A DNA stretch of 55,130 nucleotides from an uncultured Clostridia bacterium (GCA_947066105.1 CAMSYM010000016.1:1-55130); one strand, 5' to 3'. Shown: positions 18,641-28,315, counted from the stretch's first letter. Program-made: numbers and translations. The notes: a model not told the origin generated them from the letters alone.

Positions 18641-21600
18641 ATGAAAACACTTAGCTCGGCAAAGAAATTATGTATGCTCATGCTCGTCGCACTGCTTGCA
18701 TTTTGTACGTTTGCCGTTTGTGCTTGCGGCGGGAACAACGAACCGCCCGACGCTACGGGGCAATTGGAAAGCATTGCCGTCACAAAACAACCCAACAAAA
18801 CGGAGTACGAGGTCGGCGACAAGTTCAGTCGTTCGGGTATGCGTGTTACCGCATACTTCGTAGGCGGAACGAGCAAAACGATACTCGGCTACAAGATCGA
18901 CAAGGACGGTCCGCTTACGCTCGACGATACGGTGATAACAGTCACGTATCAGGACAAATCGACGACCGTGACCATCTCCGTCAAGGAAAAGGTGATACCT
19001 ACTCAGCTTCAAATCACGACCGCCGATTTTTATACGTATAAAGTGGAAGCGGAAGATTGCGAACTCGGTTCGGAAACGGCGGGCGTCGCCAAGGAAGAAT
19101 ACTTTGAGTATCACAACGACGGTAAAAACAATCCCAATACGAGCGGCGGCGTGTCGCTCGGCAAACTCAACCACTCGAAGAATACAATAACGTTAAAGAT
19201 CAAAAGCGACGTCGAGACCGACATGGATCTTATAGCGTCGCTCGCATACAATCCGACGATGGATTTCGATGCCGAAAACGAAACTTATTGGAACGGCGAA
19301 ACGGTAAAGACGGGTTGGACGGTCGCAGTGCGTCCGGGCGCGGAATACGCATGGTTCGATTGGCAGGAGTATACGCTTAAAGGTCTTAAACTCAAAGTCG
19401 GTATAAACGAGCTGGTATTCAAGATAATCGGCTTGTCGTGCAATTACGACTACTTTAAGGTGACAGTCAGCCCCATAAATTCGGAGCCCGTATCGATAGC
19501 GGTCACCACGCCGCCGAACAAAACGGAATACTTGGAGGGCGAGCGATTCGACCCGACGGGAATGGTAGTCACAGCCACGTTCGAGAACGGGCAGACCGCG
19601 CCGATCAACGATTACATTTATTATTCCGAGCCGTTGGCGCTCGGCAACGATTGCGTGGACATATTCTTCGGCGATCTGTCCGCGAGTCAGGAAATAACGG
19701 TAAAAGCGCGCGACATGACTCTGACGTCGATAGAGATCGATCTCGCGCCGTACACCAAGTATCATGTCGGCGACATCTTCCATACCGAAGGCATGGCGGT
19801 GATAGCGGAGTACGTCGACGGCTTCCGCGAGTACGTGATCGGTTGGACGGTCGACAAAACGGATCCGCTCACCGAAAGCGATAACACCGTCACCGTAACG
19901 TACGAAGGCAAAACGGCTACGCTCGATATAACGGTAGAACCCGTGCAGGCGCACGTGAATATCGAAAACGGCAGTCCTCGTACCTACCGCGCGGAAGCGG
20001 AAAACGCGGTCATAGTTTACAACGCCGAAAGCGATACGCACGGCGTCGAGAACGACGAGCGCGCGAGCGGCGGCAAGTGTATAGGCAACATGCGCGGCAC
20101 GAAGGCGGCGGTCAAGTATTACATCGACAGCGATGTCGATACCGTTGCGGATATAGTGTTCGGCATGGCGCAACCGTGGCTGGGCTTTAATCAGCAGGCG
20201 GCGCTGTACGTAAACGGCGTGCGCGACGATGCGATCACGTTGCCGTGGATGATAACGAGCGACGTTTCGGGCGAGTGGTTCGACTTTAAGCGGTTCACGG
20301 CGCGCGGCGTGACTTTACACCGCGGCAGGAACGTAGTGGAAATACTCATGCTCGGCGGCGATCGCGGCGACGGCGGCATACAGTTCGACTATATAGACGT
20401 GGCTGTCAATCCCTTGCGGGCGATAACCGTATCGCACGCGCCCGATAAGGTCGAGTATATCTTGGGCGAAAGCTTCGACGCAACGGGCATGGAGATAACC
20501 GTGGAGTACGCGGACGGCACGACCGAAACGGTGACCGACTACACGGTGTCGCCGAGCGGCGCGCTTGCGCTCACCGACACGTTTGTCACGGTAAGCTACG
20601 GCGGAACGAGCGTCAACGTGGATATAACTGTTACCGTCGCGGCGGAGCTCACGCATATAGAAGTCACCGCACAACCGACGAAAACTTCTTATCGCAATGG
20701 CGAGTATTTCGACGGGACCGGCATGGTCGTTACGGCGTTCTACGACGACGGCAGTTCGTCGGCGATAAGCGACTATACCGTCGACGAGTTTGTTACGGGC
20801 AACACCGTAACGGTGAGTTACAACGGCAAAACGGCGGCTGTATCCGTTACCGCGACCGATCCCGAAAAGGCGCACGTGACTGCCGACAAAAATCATGCCG
20901 AGTACGTGCTCGAATTTGAAGACGCGGATTATTCGGGCACAGGCTACACGCTCGAAAACGCAACAGGCAACAATCCCAATGCGTCGGGCGGCAAGTGGTT
21001 GGACGGCTTCGACGGCAAGCCCGAAGCCAAGTTCTCGATAGTAATAAGCAGCGAAGTGGACGGCACGGTCGCGATATCTCTTTCGATAGCGAGCGGCAAA
21101 ACACCTGCGCTCGACGATATGTGGGACTTCGCTTGGAACGGGCGCGACTTTGAATCGGGCGTGCAATTGTCGTCGTTAGGCTGGTATCCCGACGGTGCGA
21201 ATAGCTACGTAACGTCTGCGGCTCTCGGCGCGCTCGAACTGCATAAAGGCTATAACTACTTCGAGATAAGCATCAAAGCGGGCTCAAACGTCAATATGGA
21301 TTGCGTCGAATTTGCGGTAACAAGCGACGAGATAGTGCTGTTGAGTTCCGTCGCCGTCACGACGCCGCCGAGCAATACGGAATACATTCAGGGCGAAAGC
21401 TTCGATCCCCAAGGTATGGTCGTGACCGCGACTTACGACGACGGCTCGACTAAGGTAATAACCGATTATGTCTACTCGCCGCGCGGCGAGCTTACTACCG
21501 AACACGACGAAATAACGGTGAGCTACGACGGCTTTACTGCGACTACGCCCATAACCGTCACCGCGCCCGCCGCTCTTTCCGAAATAGTCGTCGTCACGCA

Positions 21601-22369
21601 ACCGACCAAAACTGCGTATCTCGCGGGCGAGCCGTTCGACCCGACCGGCATGACCGTAAAAGCGGTGTTCGACGACGGTAGCGAAATAACGATCTCCGCA
21701 TATACGTACAAGGAATATGTCGAAGCGGGCGACGCGTTCGTGACGCTCGGCTACGACGGAAAAACGGTCAATGTTCAGATAACGGTCACCGAGCCGACAA
21801 CGCGGCATATCACCGTTACGTCGGACGGCATGACGGAAAACAACGGCGTATACGTATTGGAATTCGAGGACGCGGATTATACGCCTGGCGACGGGAACAG
21901 CGAGGACAGACGAGTGTTGTATCCGACCGATAACGCCAATTCGTCGGGCGGTAAATTTCTCGATAAAATGGATTGGCGCGCGGGTACGACATTCGAGATA
22001 CGCATTTACAGCGAAACGGAGAGTACGGTGCGGATATCCTTTTCGATCGCAACCGGTGCGGAAGCGGCGCTCGACGACTTTTGGATATTAGAATGGAATT
22101 TCAAAGCGATAAATACGGGTGTGACCGTTCCGGGCGGGTGGGTGCCGAAAGGATCGGCTACCGAAGTAAGTTCCGATATGCTCGGTTCATTGTCATTGCG
22201 CAAGGGCTGGAACTATATTAAAATAACGCTTAAAAACAGTTCCAATATAAACATGGACTATATCAAGATCGCCGTTGCGCCCGCGGCGGAAAATACGCCC
22301 GAAGCAGGCGGCGATGCGCAGGCGTCGCCCGAAGCCGTGCTTACCGAAAACAAAGGAGATGACCGATAA
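18641..22369 (+). CDS. surface lipoprotein with Ig-like and CBM6/35-like repeats
   Basis: 1242 residues. A lipoprotein signal peptide ends at VCAC with the lipid-bearing Cys near residue 29. Then come seven bacterial Ig-like repeats of the I-V-T-PTKTEY-GE-FDPTGM-V-A-Y-DG type and four carbohydrate-binding modules that begin with EAED/EFEDAD and end with D-I-VAV. The order is Ig-CBM, then three times Ig-Ig-CBM (CBMs at about 129-278, 445-588, 750-895 and 1070-1215). It most likely holds polysaccharide at the cell surface for the GH3 enzyme, whose start codon overlaps this stop (TAATG). The CBM folds resemble the ones fused to GH3-1, so this is the separate-gene version of the same job. A GGAGGAG ribosome-binding site stands before the ATG. 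Confidence 0.82.
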   Translation: MKTLSSAKKLCMLMLVALLAFCTFAVCACGGNNEPPDATGQLESIAVTKQPNKTEYEVGDKFSRSGMRVTAYFVGGTSKTILGYKIDKDGPLTLDDTVITVTYQDKSTTVTISVKEKVIPTQLQITTADFYTYKVEAEDCELGSETAGVAKEEYFEYHNDGKNNPNTSGGVSLGKLNHSKNTITLKIKSDVETDMDLIASLAYNPTMDFDAENETYWNGETVKTGWTVAVRPGAEYAWFDWQEYTLKGLKLKVGINELVFKIIGLSCNYDYFKVTVSPINSEPVSIAVTTPPNKTEYLEGERFDPTGMVVTATFENGQTAPINDYIYYSEPLALGNDCVDIFFGDLSASQEITVKARDMTLTSIEIDLAPYTKYHVGDIFHTEGMAVIAEYVDGFREYVIGWTVDKTDPLTESDNTVTVTYEGKTATLDITVEPVQAHVNIENGSPRTYRAEAENAVIVYNAESDTHGVENDERASGGKCIGNMRGTKAAVKYYIDSDVDTVADIVFGMAQPWLGFNQQAALYVNGVRDDAITLPWMITSDVSGEWFDFKRFTARGVTLHRGRNVVEILMLGGDRGDGGIQFDYIDVAVNPLRAITVSHAPDKVEYILGESFDATGMEITVEYADGTTETVTDYTVSPSGALALTDTFVTVSYGGTSVNVDITVTVAAELTHIEVTAQPTKTSYRNGEYFDGTGMVVTAFYDDGSSSAISDYTVDEFVTGNTVTVSYNGKTAAVSVTATDPEKAHVTADKNHAEYVLEFEDADYSGTGYTLENATGNNPNASGGKWLDGFDGKPEAKFSIVISSEVDGTVAISLSIASGKTPALDDMWDFAWNGRDFESGVQLSSLGWYPDGANSYVTSAALGALELHKGYNYFEISIKAGSNVNMDCVEFAVTSDEIVLLSSVAVTTPPSNTEYIQGESFDPQGMVVTATYDDGSTKVITDYVYSPRGELTTEHDEITVSYDGFTATTPITVTAPAALSEIVVVTQPTKTAYLAGEPFDPTGMTVKAVFDDGSEITISAYTYKEYVEAGDAFVTLGYDGKTVNVQITVTEPTTRHITVTSDGMTENNGVYVLEFEDADYTPGDGNSEDRRVLYPTDNANSSGGKFLDKMDWRAGTTFEIRIYSETESTVRISFSIATGAEAALDDFWILEWNFKAINTGVTVPGGWVPKGSATEVSSDMLGSLSLRKGWNYIKITLKNSSNINMDYIKIAVAPAAENTPEAGGDAQASPEAVLTENKGDDR

Positions 22370-25359
22370 TGACTGCGGACAAGAAAATGAAAAAATCGAT
22401 AGCGATAATCAACTACATAGCTATATTTTTGCTCATAGTGCTGTTTGTCGTTGCCGACTGCGTAGCGGGGCATTATGCCGACCACATTACGATATTTCTT
22501 TGCGGACAGGGCATAGACTATTCGTCGGAAGAATATCAGCAGAGCAAGGCGCAGGCGGAAGATCTTGCGATCGAGATAGCCGAAGAAGGCGCGGTGCTTT
22601 TGAAAAACAACAACGAAGCGTTGCCGCTCAGCAATCCATGTCTTAACGTGTTCGGTTGGGGCGGTTGCGACAACGGGTACATATACATGGGCTTCGGCTC
22701 GGGCACGGCGTCCACATACGGACAGCGCAGTCTTTACGACGGCTTGCGCGAAGCGGGGTTCGAGCTTAACGAAACGCTCGTAAACGCATACAACGGCAAA
22801 AAGTTCCGCCGCGACAGCGGTTGGGAAGCCGCAAGCTGGAAGCTTTACGAGCCGCTCGACGTGCTGTCCGACGCGAACATAAAAGAAGCCGTGGAATTTT
22901 CCGATACCGCGCTCGTTGTCATTTCACGGTTCGGCATGGAGGGGTACGATCTTCCCAAATACCAAAACAATTCGCAGGGCGTGAATATGAACAACGGCAG
23001 GACGTACTTACAGCTCACGCCCGACGAAGAGAGCATGATAAAGACGGTCACCGATAATTTCGACAACGTGATAGTTCTAATCAACAGTGCGAACGCAATG
23101 GAACTCGGTTTTTTGGACGACGATAAGATCGATGCGGCGATAGACGTGTTTTTTTCCGGTAACGTCGGCTCGCTCGGAATAGGCAAGCTTTTGACGGGCG
23201 AGATCACGCCGAGCGGACATTTGTCGGATACGTTCGCTTACGACCATACCACTTCGGCGGCTTATGCCAACATCGCCAACGGCATTACGGATTACACGGC
23301 GGTCGGCGGGCATTACATCGACTATACCGAAAACATCTATACGGGCTATTATTGGTACGAAACGGCGGATGCCGACGGGTTTTGGGACACCGATTTCGCA
23401 AAAAATAAGTGGGGCATAAAAAACGGCTATGCCGACGTGGTACAGTATCCGTTCGGCTACGGGCTGTCTTATGCGGACGATTTTATCTGGACGGTGGACG
23501 AAGTGTCCGTCCCCAACGGCAGTGCGCTCGATGCCGATTCGGAGATAGAGCTTACGCTTTCTGTGACGAACAACAGTCAATATTGGTCGGGTAAGGATGT
23601 AGTACAGCTGTATTTTTCGGCGCCTTATGTAAAGGGCGGGATAGAAAAGCCGTCTATCAAGCTCGGCGCGTTTGAAAAGACGGTCGAGCTCGCGCCCGGC
23701 AAGACGCAAAGCGACATCAAACTTTCGGTGCGCTTGCGCGATATGGCGAGCTACGATTGCTACGACAAAAACGATAACGGTTTTATCGGTTACGAAGCGG
23801 AATCGGGCGAATACGTGCTTTCGTTGCGTACCGACGCTCATACATTAAAGGATGGCGTACCCGTATTTAAGTTCAAACTCGACAGCAACGTGCGTTACGA
23901 AACGAGCGACGTGAACGATACGGTCGTCACCAACAAATTCACTACGTTCGAGCATTCGACGAGCGGCGCGAAAAGCACGTATTACGAGAAAAGCCTTTCG
24001 GCGGACAATAAAGCGTGGTCGATAGACGGCGGCGACAGCGAGCAGAACATAGCATACATGACGCGCGAGAATTTTGTTGCGTCGTTCCCGACCGAGCGCA
24101 TTCAGCGCACTGTTTCCAAAGAGTTCAAGGAAACGAGCTACATGCCCAATACGCCCAAAAAAGACGATGCCGACGTCGCGCCCGAATGGAATTCCAAAAA
24201 TACGAACTATAAACTTAACGACATGTACATACTCGACGCGTCGGGCAAGATTATCGGGCTCGTCGATTACAACGACAAAAAATGGGACGATCTGGTAAGT
24301 CAGCTCGACGTGGAAACCGTCGCGGAATTTTTGGCGGACGGCGGACTCGCTACCAACGCTATACCGTCCATAGGCAAACCCGCTTGCGTTGACAGCGACG
24401 GTCCCGCGGGCTTCAACACCACCATATTCGGCTCCGATCAGTTCGGCGGATATGCGGCGGGATATCCGTGCGAGGTCATGATAGCTTCCACATGGAACTG
24501 GCGCATGGCGTATCGCATGGGACAGTCCGTCGGTGCGGAAGGCGAGGCGGCGGGCATAGACGGTTGGTACGGTCCGGCGTGCAATCTTCACCGCGCTCCG
24601 TACGGCGGACGCAACTTCGAATATTACAGCGAAGACCCGTATCTATCGGGCGTGATGTGCAAGTATGCCGTGATAGGCGCAAAGGAGGAGGGTTTGTACG
24701 CGTATGTCAAGCATTTCGTAGCCAACGAGTCGGAAGCCAACCGTTCGGGCGGATACACCTGGCTCACAGAGCAGGCTCTCCGCGAAAACTATTTAAAGCC
24801 GTTCGAGATCGCCGTCAAGGAAGGCAAAACGCTTGCGATAATGTCGTCGTATAACCGTATCGGCGCGACGCGCACTTCGGGCAGCTACAATCTCTTGACC
24901 GAAGTGTTGCGCAACGAGTGGGGATTCCAAGGTAGCGTAATAAGCGATTACAACAACGGTATCCCCGTTCTGTGTCCCGACGAGGCTATACGCGCGGGCA
25001 ACGATCTTATGATGGAAGCGAGCGGAAATAAGTCCATGTTTACCGACCGGACGTCCGCTACCGCGCAAAAATGGTTGCACAACGGTGCGAAAAACGTTCT
25101 GTATACTTACTGCGCCGCACAATACCATATGGCGACGTCGACTGGACTCGATCTCGACGCGATGCTCGGCTCGCGCAAAACGCTGGACGTGTTCCGTTGG
25201 TGGATACCGCTTTTGGTGTCGGTAAACGTGCTTGTTTTGCTCGGCGCGGCGTTCTGGTCCGTAATGATATTCTGCTCGATGACGGGCAAGCGGTTGTTCA
25301 AGCGCAAGCGCGTCGCGGAAGGACCGCAGGACGAAAGCCCCGATAACGGCAACGAATAG
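22369..25359 (+). CDS. membrane-anchored, domain-permuted GH3 glycosidase, module 2
   Basis: 996 residues. TM1 about 11-33; GH3 sandwich domain (about 60-390, AVLLKNNNEALPL); FnIII-like domain (about 400-510); GH3 barrel domain (about 650-925) with DSDGPAGFN, YVKHFVANESEANR, MSSYNRIGATRT and candidate nucleophile D860 in VISDYNNG; C-terminal TM about 943-970 with a basic KRLFKRKR cytoplasmic end. The enzyme therefore loops out of the cell between two anchors. It carries no binding module of its own; those are on the lipoprotein encoded just upstream. The ISDY motif is closer to classical GH3 SDW than the TDA of the other two enzymes, so its specificity may differ. Hydrolysis of beta-linked glycosides is the family expectation. 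Confidence 0.88.
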   Translation: MTADKKMKKSIAIINYIAIFLLIVLFVVADCVAGHYADHITIFLCGQGIDYSSEEYQQSKAQAEDLAIEIAEEGAVLLKNNNEALPLSNPCLNVFGWGGCDNGYIYMGFGSGTASTYGQRSLYDGLREAGFELNETLVNAYNGKKFRRDSGWEAASWKLYEPLDVLSDANIKEAVEFSDTALVVISRFGMEGYDLPKYQNNSQGVNMNNGRTYLQLTPDEESMIKTVTDNFDNVIVLINSANAMELGFLDDDKIDAAIDVFFSGNVGSLGIGKLLTGEITPSGHLSDTFAYDHTTSAAYANIANGITDYTAVGGHYIDYTENIYTGYYWYETADADGFWDTDFAKNKWGIKNGYADVVQYPFGYGLSYADDFIWTVDEVSVPNGSALDADSEIELTLSVTNNSQYWSGKDVVQLYFSAPYVKGGIEKPSIKLGAFEKTVELAPGKTQSDIKLSVRLRDMASYDCYDKNDNGFIGYEAESGEYVLSLRTDAHTLKDGVPVFKFKLDSNVRYETSDVNDTVVTNKFTTFEHSTSGAKSTYYEKSLSADNKAWSIDGGDSEQNIAYMTRENFVASFPTERIQRTVSKEFKETSYMPNTPKKDDADVAPEWNSKNTNYKLNDMYILDASGKIIGLVDYNDKKWDDLVSQLDVETVAEFLADGGLATNAIPSIGKPACVDSDGPAGFNTTIFGSDQFGGYAAGYPCEVMIASTWNWRMAYRMGQSVGAEGEAAGIDGWYGPACNLHRAPYGGRNFEYYSEDPYLSGVMCKYAVIGAKEEGLYAYVKHFVANESEANRSGGYTWLTEQALRENYLKPFEIAVKEGKTLAIMSSYNRIGATRTSGSYNLLTEVLRNEWGFQGSVISDYNNGIPVLCPDEAIRAGNDLMMEASGNKSMFTDRTSATAQKWLHNGAKNVLYTYCAAQYHMATSTGLDLDAMLGSRKTLDVFRWWIPLLVSVNVLVLLGAAFWSVMIFCSMTGKRLFKRKRVAEGPQDESPDNGNE

Positions 25360-25403
25360 CGTATAAGCGGTTCGGAAAAATAAAAACGACGATCGTAAAA
25401 GCA

Positions 25404-25447
25404 ACGACCGTCCGTGCGGAAAACATGTTCCGTGCGGGCGGTCGTTT
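25404..25447 (+). terminator. long hairpin terminator after GH3-2
   Basis: ACGACCGTCCGTGCGGAA (25404-25421) pairs along 18 positions with 25428-25445 (three G-U pairs) around a six-base loop, followed by a short T run. Confidence 0.75.
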
Positions 25448-25484
25448 GTCGTGATGTGCATAAACGGGCATTATAGCGCCACAA

Positions 25485-25516
25485 ATATCTACAAATTATA
25501 ATAATTTTGTCGATAT
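25485..25516. promoter_or_regulatory. imperfect palindrome just upstream of the G11 promoter
   Basis: ATATCTACAAATTAT (25485-25499) is nearly the inverse of the sequence ending at 25516 (ATATCGACAAAATTAT on the other strand), with one mismatch and one extra base. It ends 3 bp before the -35 box, the place for an activator or repressor site. The protein that binds it is unknown. Confidence 0.45.
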
Positions 25517-25519
25517 GGC

Positions 25520-25546
25520 TTGACATTTCGGGGGGGGGGGTATAAT
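25520..25546 (+). promoter_or_regulatory. promoter with G11 spacer for the third regulator/kinase pair
   Basis: Perfect TTGACA (25520-25525) and perfect TATAAT (25541-25546) are separated by 15 bp, of which the last eleven are G. Two more G would give the optimal 17-bp spacing. Promoters with a homopolymer in the spacer are the classical phase-variable design of Neisseria porA and opc. As sequenced the spacing is short, so a weak state is predicted. Confidence 0.85.
25530..25540 (+). repeat. G11 homopolymer in promoter spacer
   Basis: Eleven consecutive G directly abut the -10 box TATAAT. It is the longest homopolymer I see in the window. Confidence 0.9.
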
Positions 25547-25552
25547 ATATAC

Positions 25553-25733
25553 TATGCAGTCTATTGTTTATAATTTATTCGATATCGATAGATAAAATAA
25601 ACAGACGGATAGCGGATTTTGTAAGTCGAACTTTGTTCGGCGCGCAAGATCCGACGGCAAGTCAAACGGCATGGATCGGATATATCCGTCGTGCCGTATC
25701 GGTCGAGTCGAATGACCGATAGGGGAGGAAATC
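25553..25733 (+). promoter_or_regulatory. structured 5' leader of regulator 3
   Basis: About 180 nt without a gene. ACGGCA/TGCCGT encloses the palindrome CGGATATATCCG (about 25667-25698). A second hairpin, ATCGGTC (25698-25704) and GACCGAT (25714-25720), abuts the AGGGGAGG ribosome-binding site and could affect its access. Confidence 0.4.
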
Positions 25734-26444
25734 ATGATATTAAGAGCGTGCGTCGTCGAGGACAATAAGGAGTCGAGCGATTTCATATGCTCGTGTTTGG
25801 AGAAATACGCGAAGTCGCGCGACGGGTACGAGTTTAACATTGCGCGTTACGGCGACGCGCTGTCGTTTTTGGACGAGTTTTGCGGCAACTACGATATAAT
25901 TTTCATGGATATAGAATTGCCGCACATGAACGGAATGGACGCGGTGCGTCGTATCCGCGAAAAGGATCAAAACGTTATAGTCATTTTCGTTACCAACATG
26001 GCGCAGTACGCCGTAAAGGGTTACGAAGTCGATGCGTTCGACTTTATAGTAAAACCCGTAAAATACGATAACTTCGCGATGAAAATGGACAGGGCGATAA
26101 GCAAGTACGATCAATCGCGAAGCAAGGATATTTGGATATCCGAGCGCAATAACAAACGGCGGTTGCGCGTATCGGATATCAAGTATGTGGAGGTCGCGCA
26201 TCATTGCGTCGTATATCATACGGTCGACGGGGATTTTGCGACGTACGATCAGTTGTACAACGTATGCGAGACTTTAAAGGATGCGCCGTTCGAGCTGTGT
26301 AACCGTTGTTTTTTGGTCAATCTCAAATATGTGACGGCTATCGAAGAATTTTCGGTCACGGTCGCCGGCGAAAAGTTGCAGATATCGCGCAATAAGAAAA
26401 AAAGTTTTTTGCAAAGCCTTAACGAGTATCTCGGGGGAAAATAG
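25734..26444 (+). CDS. LytTR-family response regulator, module 3
   Basis: 236 residues. Receiver domain with E9-D10, phosphoacceptor D59 in FMDIELP, T87 and K107; LytTR domain about 132-236 with the LCNRCFLVNLKYV core. Start ATG follows AGGGGAGG. Transcribed from the promoter whose spacer is a G11 tract, so expression of the whole pair is predicted to vary with tract length. The kinase starts 1 nt after the stop. Likely targets are its own promoter or the GH3 operon at 28467, by analogy to the other two modules. Confidence 0.9.
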   Translation: MILRACVVEDNKESSDFICSCLEKYAKSRDGYEFNIARYGDALSFLDEFCGNYDIIFMDIELPHMNGMDAVRRIREKDQNVIVIFVTNMAQYAVKGYEVDAFDFIVKPVKYDNFAMKMDRAISKYDQSRSKDIWISERNNKRRLRVSDIKYVEVAHHCVVYHTVDGDFATYDQLYNVCETLKDAPFELCNRCFLVNLKYVTAIEEFSVTVAGEKLQISRNKKKSFLQSLNEYLGGK

Positions 26445-26445
26445 T

Positions 26446-27783
26446 ATGCCGATGCTCCTGTTTTACCGTTTGCTCGTAATGTTCGAGCTGTTTACGGCGG
26501 AGTTTTTATTTGCGTTGCGACTGCGCAAGCGCAGACTGTTTTGGCTGAGATTTATCGGTTGCGTTATCGTAGGCGAAGGCATAGCCGCCGCGTTGCCGCT
26601 TTTGTACAATGCGTTTTATACGTCGTTCACGTTTTTGCTGTTGTTCATCATCACGGTGCCTATGCTCGAATTTTGTTGCGACGAGAGCTGGAAAAACGTC
26701 ATATTTTGCGGCATCGCGGCGTACACCATGCAGCATCTCGCTTACGGTGTCGCCAACTTTTTGATATCGGCGATAGCGGGCGATCAAAGCTTGATATTCG
26801 GCATGTATTTCGAGGGCGCGTTCGATTTTTCCAAAATGGACTATGTTACGCTTCTTGCGATATTCTTGTATGCGTTAGCATATTTTTGCGCGTACACTCT
26901 GTTTTACTATTTATTCATACGCAAAATTAAGCGCAACGAGGAATTCCGCATAAGGCGAACGAGCGTTCTCATAGTTATCGGTTTTGCGCTGTTGATCGAT
27001 ATATTGCTAAACTCGATCATCGTCTATTACGTCGGCGACCGCAGTCTGTTATCGATGTTGATGGATATCGTTTACGAAAGCCTGTGTTGCGGATTTTTGC
27101 TGTACATACAGTTCGGACTGGTAGAAACGGGCGAGCTTAAAAACGAGCTTGACGCCACGCATTATCTTTTGCGCGAAAAAGAGAGACAATACAACATTTC
27201 CAAAGCGAATATCGAGCTTATCAATCTCAAATGCCACGATCTGCGTCATCAAATACGCTCGATAGGCGAGCAAAAATCGTTGGCGGCGGACGCCATCAAA
27301 GAGATCGAGCAGTCGATCAACATTTACGATGCGGCGGTGCGCACGGATAACGAAGTGCTGGATACCATACTCACCGAAAAAAGCTTGCTGTGCGCGCGCG
27401 ACGGCATTTCGCTCACGTGCATGGTCGACGGGCATTCGCTCGACTTCATGACAGCGGCGGACGTGTATTCGCTGTTCGGCAACGCGTTGGAAAACGCAAT
27501 GGACGCGGTCATGCGGCTCGACGAGCAAAAACGCAACATCAGCGTTGCGGTGCATAAAGTGGGCGACATGGTGTCCGTCAATATAACCAATCAATTCGAC
27601 GGCAATGTGGAACTCGATGCGGACGGATTGCCCGTTACCAAAAAAGACGATCGCGATTTCCACGGTATTGGCATAAAATCGATACGCAATATCGCCGAAA
27701 AGTACAACGGCATTTGTTCTGTCGCAACCGAAAACAATAAGTTCGTGCTTAACGTGCTGATGTCGTGCTTGACGAATAAGTAA
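26446..27783 (+). CDS. AgrC-like GHKL sensor histidine kinase, module 3
   Basis: 445 residues with about seven hydrophobic segments in residues 5-225, H-box LKCHDLRHQIR with candidate H264, N-box FGNALENAMDAVMR and G-box GIGIKSIRNI. The second Asn-box position reads Glu-Asn (LENAMDA) where kinases 1 and 2 have MDNAIEA, a mild variation. It is most similar in length and layout to kinase 1. The gene closes the regulator/kinase transcript; no obvious terminator follows directly, and the next gene begins 683 bp later. Confidence 0.88.
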   Translation: MPMLLFYRLLVMFELFTAEFLFALRLRKRRLFWLRFIGCVIVGEGIAAALPLLYNAFYTSFTFLLLFIITVPMLEFCCDESWKNVIFCGIAAYTMQHLAYGVANFLISAIAGDQSLIFGMYFEGAFDFSKMDYVTLLAIFLYALAYFCAYTLFYYLFIRKIKRNEEFRIRRTSVLIVIGFALLIDILLNSIIVYYVGDRSLLSMLMDIVYESLCCGFLLYIQFGLVETGELKNELDATHYLLREKERQYNISKANIELINLKCHDLRHQIRSIGEQKSLAADAIKEIEQSINIYDAAVRTDNEVLDTILTEKSLLCARDGISLTCMVDGHSLDFMTAADVYSLFGNALENAMDAVMRLDEQKRNISVAVHKVGDMVSVNITNQFDGNVELDADGLPVTKKDDRDFHGIGIKSIRNIAEKYNGICSVATENNKFVLNVLMSCLTNK

Positions 27784-27924
27784 TTCGGAATGCGTAATTG
27801 ATGACCGCTACGCGGTGAAATAAATTCGGAATTCGGAAAGCGGATCGGAATGGCGGACGACTGAATAATGCGCAGTGCGTGCTATGGCAACGCCATACTT
27901 TTTGTCCTACGTAGCGAGGTGTAG

Positions 27925-28190
27925 CCTTATTTCGAGCGGAGCGAGAAATCTCATCGTTATTAAAATAGGTTGAGATTGCCCACTGCGCTACGCTTGTCCG
28001 GAATGACAAGAAAGGCAGTAGTGCGTTACGCTTGTTCGGAACGACAAGAACAAAGTATACACATGTACGAAAACATCAATCAATACCCCATCATTTCGAG
28101 CGGAGCGTAAGCGCAGTCGAGAAATCAAGGCGATCCGCCGCAAATATGAGATTCTTCACTTCGCTACGCGCTTGTTCGGAATAGTCGCGG
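27925..28190. repeat. cluster of short dispersed intergenic repeats
   Basis: The 683-bp gap 27784-28466 has no credible gene. It holds two palindromic units of the ATTTCGAGCGGAGC...GAGAAAT type (27929-27949 and 28093-28125) and three copies of a TACGCTTGTTCGGAATGAC-like unit (27989-28012, 28027-28050 and, degenerate, 28165-28186). The first type resembles palindromes scattered between genes in many Bacillota genomes. Confidence 0.6.
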
Positions 28191-28282
28191 ATGTTGCGTA
28201 TGGCAAGTAAAGCAATATGCAATGGAGAGTTTCGCGTTATTTTAACTTGTTTTTACAGAATAGGGTGATTTTATGGGCGTTT

Positions 28283-28315
28283 AGGCTGTTTGTAAAACAA
28301 GCAGTCTGTTTTTTT
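28283..28315 (+). terminator. hairpin with T7 run before module 3 operon
   Basis: AGGCTGTTTG (28283-28292) pairs with CAAGCAGTCT (28298-28307), two G-U pairs, loop TAAAA, then a run of seven T. It lies 500 bp after kinase 3 and 150 bp before the next gene, so it is either a late terminator or an attenuator of the GH3 operon. A TATACT at 28317-28322 directly follows and may be a -10 box without a clear -35. Confidence 0.5.

Noticed and set aside
25530-25540. The G11 tract as a guanine-quadruplex element rather than a promoter spacer.
   Set aside because: A single uninterrupted run between consensus -35 and -10 boxes is explained better as a slippable spacer; quadruplex formation cannot be excluded but is not needed.
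27749-28009. Small minus-strand frame in the spacer after kinase 3.
   Set aside because: It is built from the dispersed repeats, overlaps the kinase end and has no ribosome-binding site.
27925-28190. A CRISPR array in the repeat-rich spacer.
   Set aside because: Units differ in sequence, are irregularly spaced and no cas genes are present.
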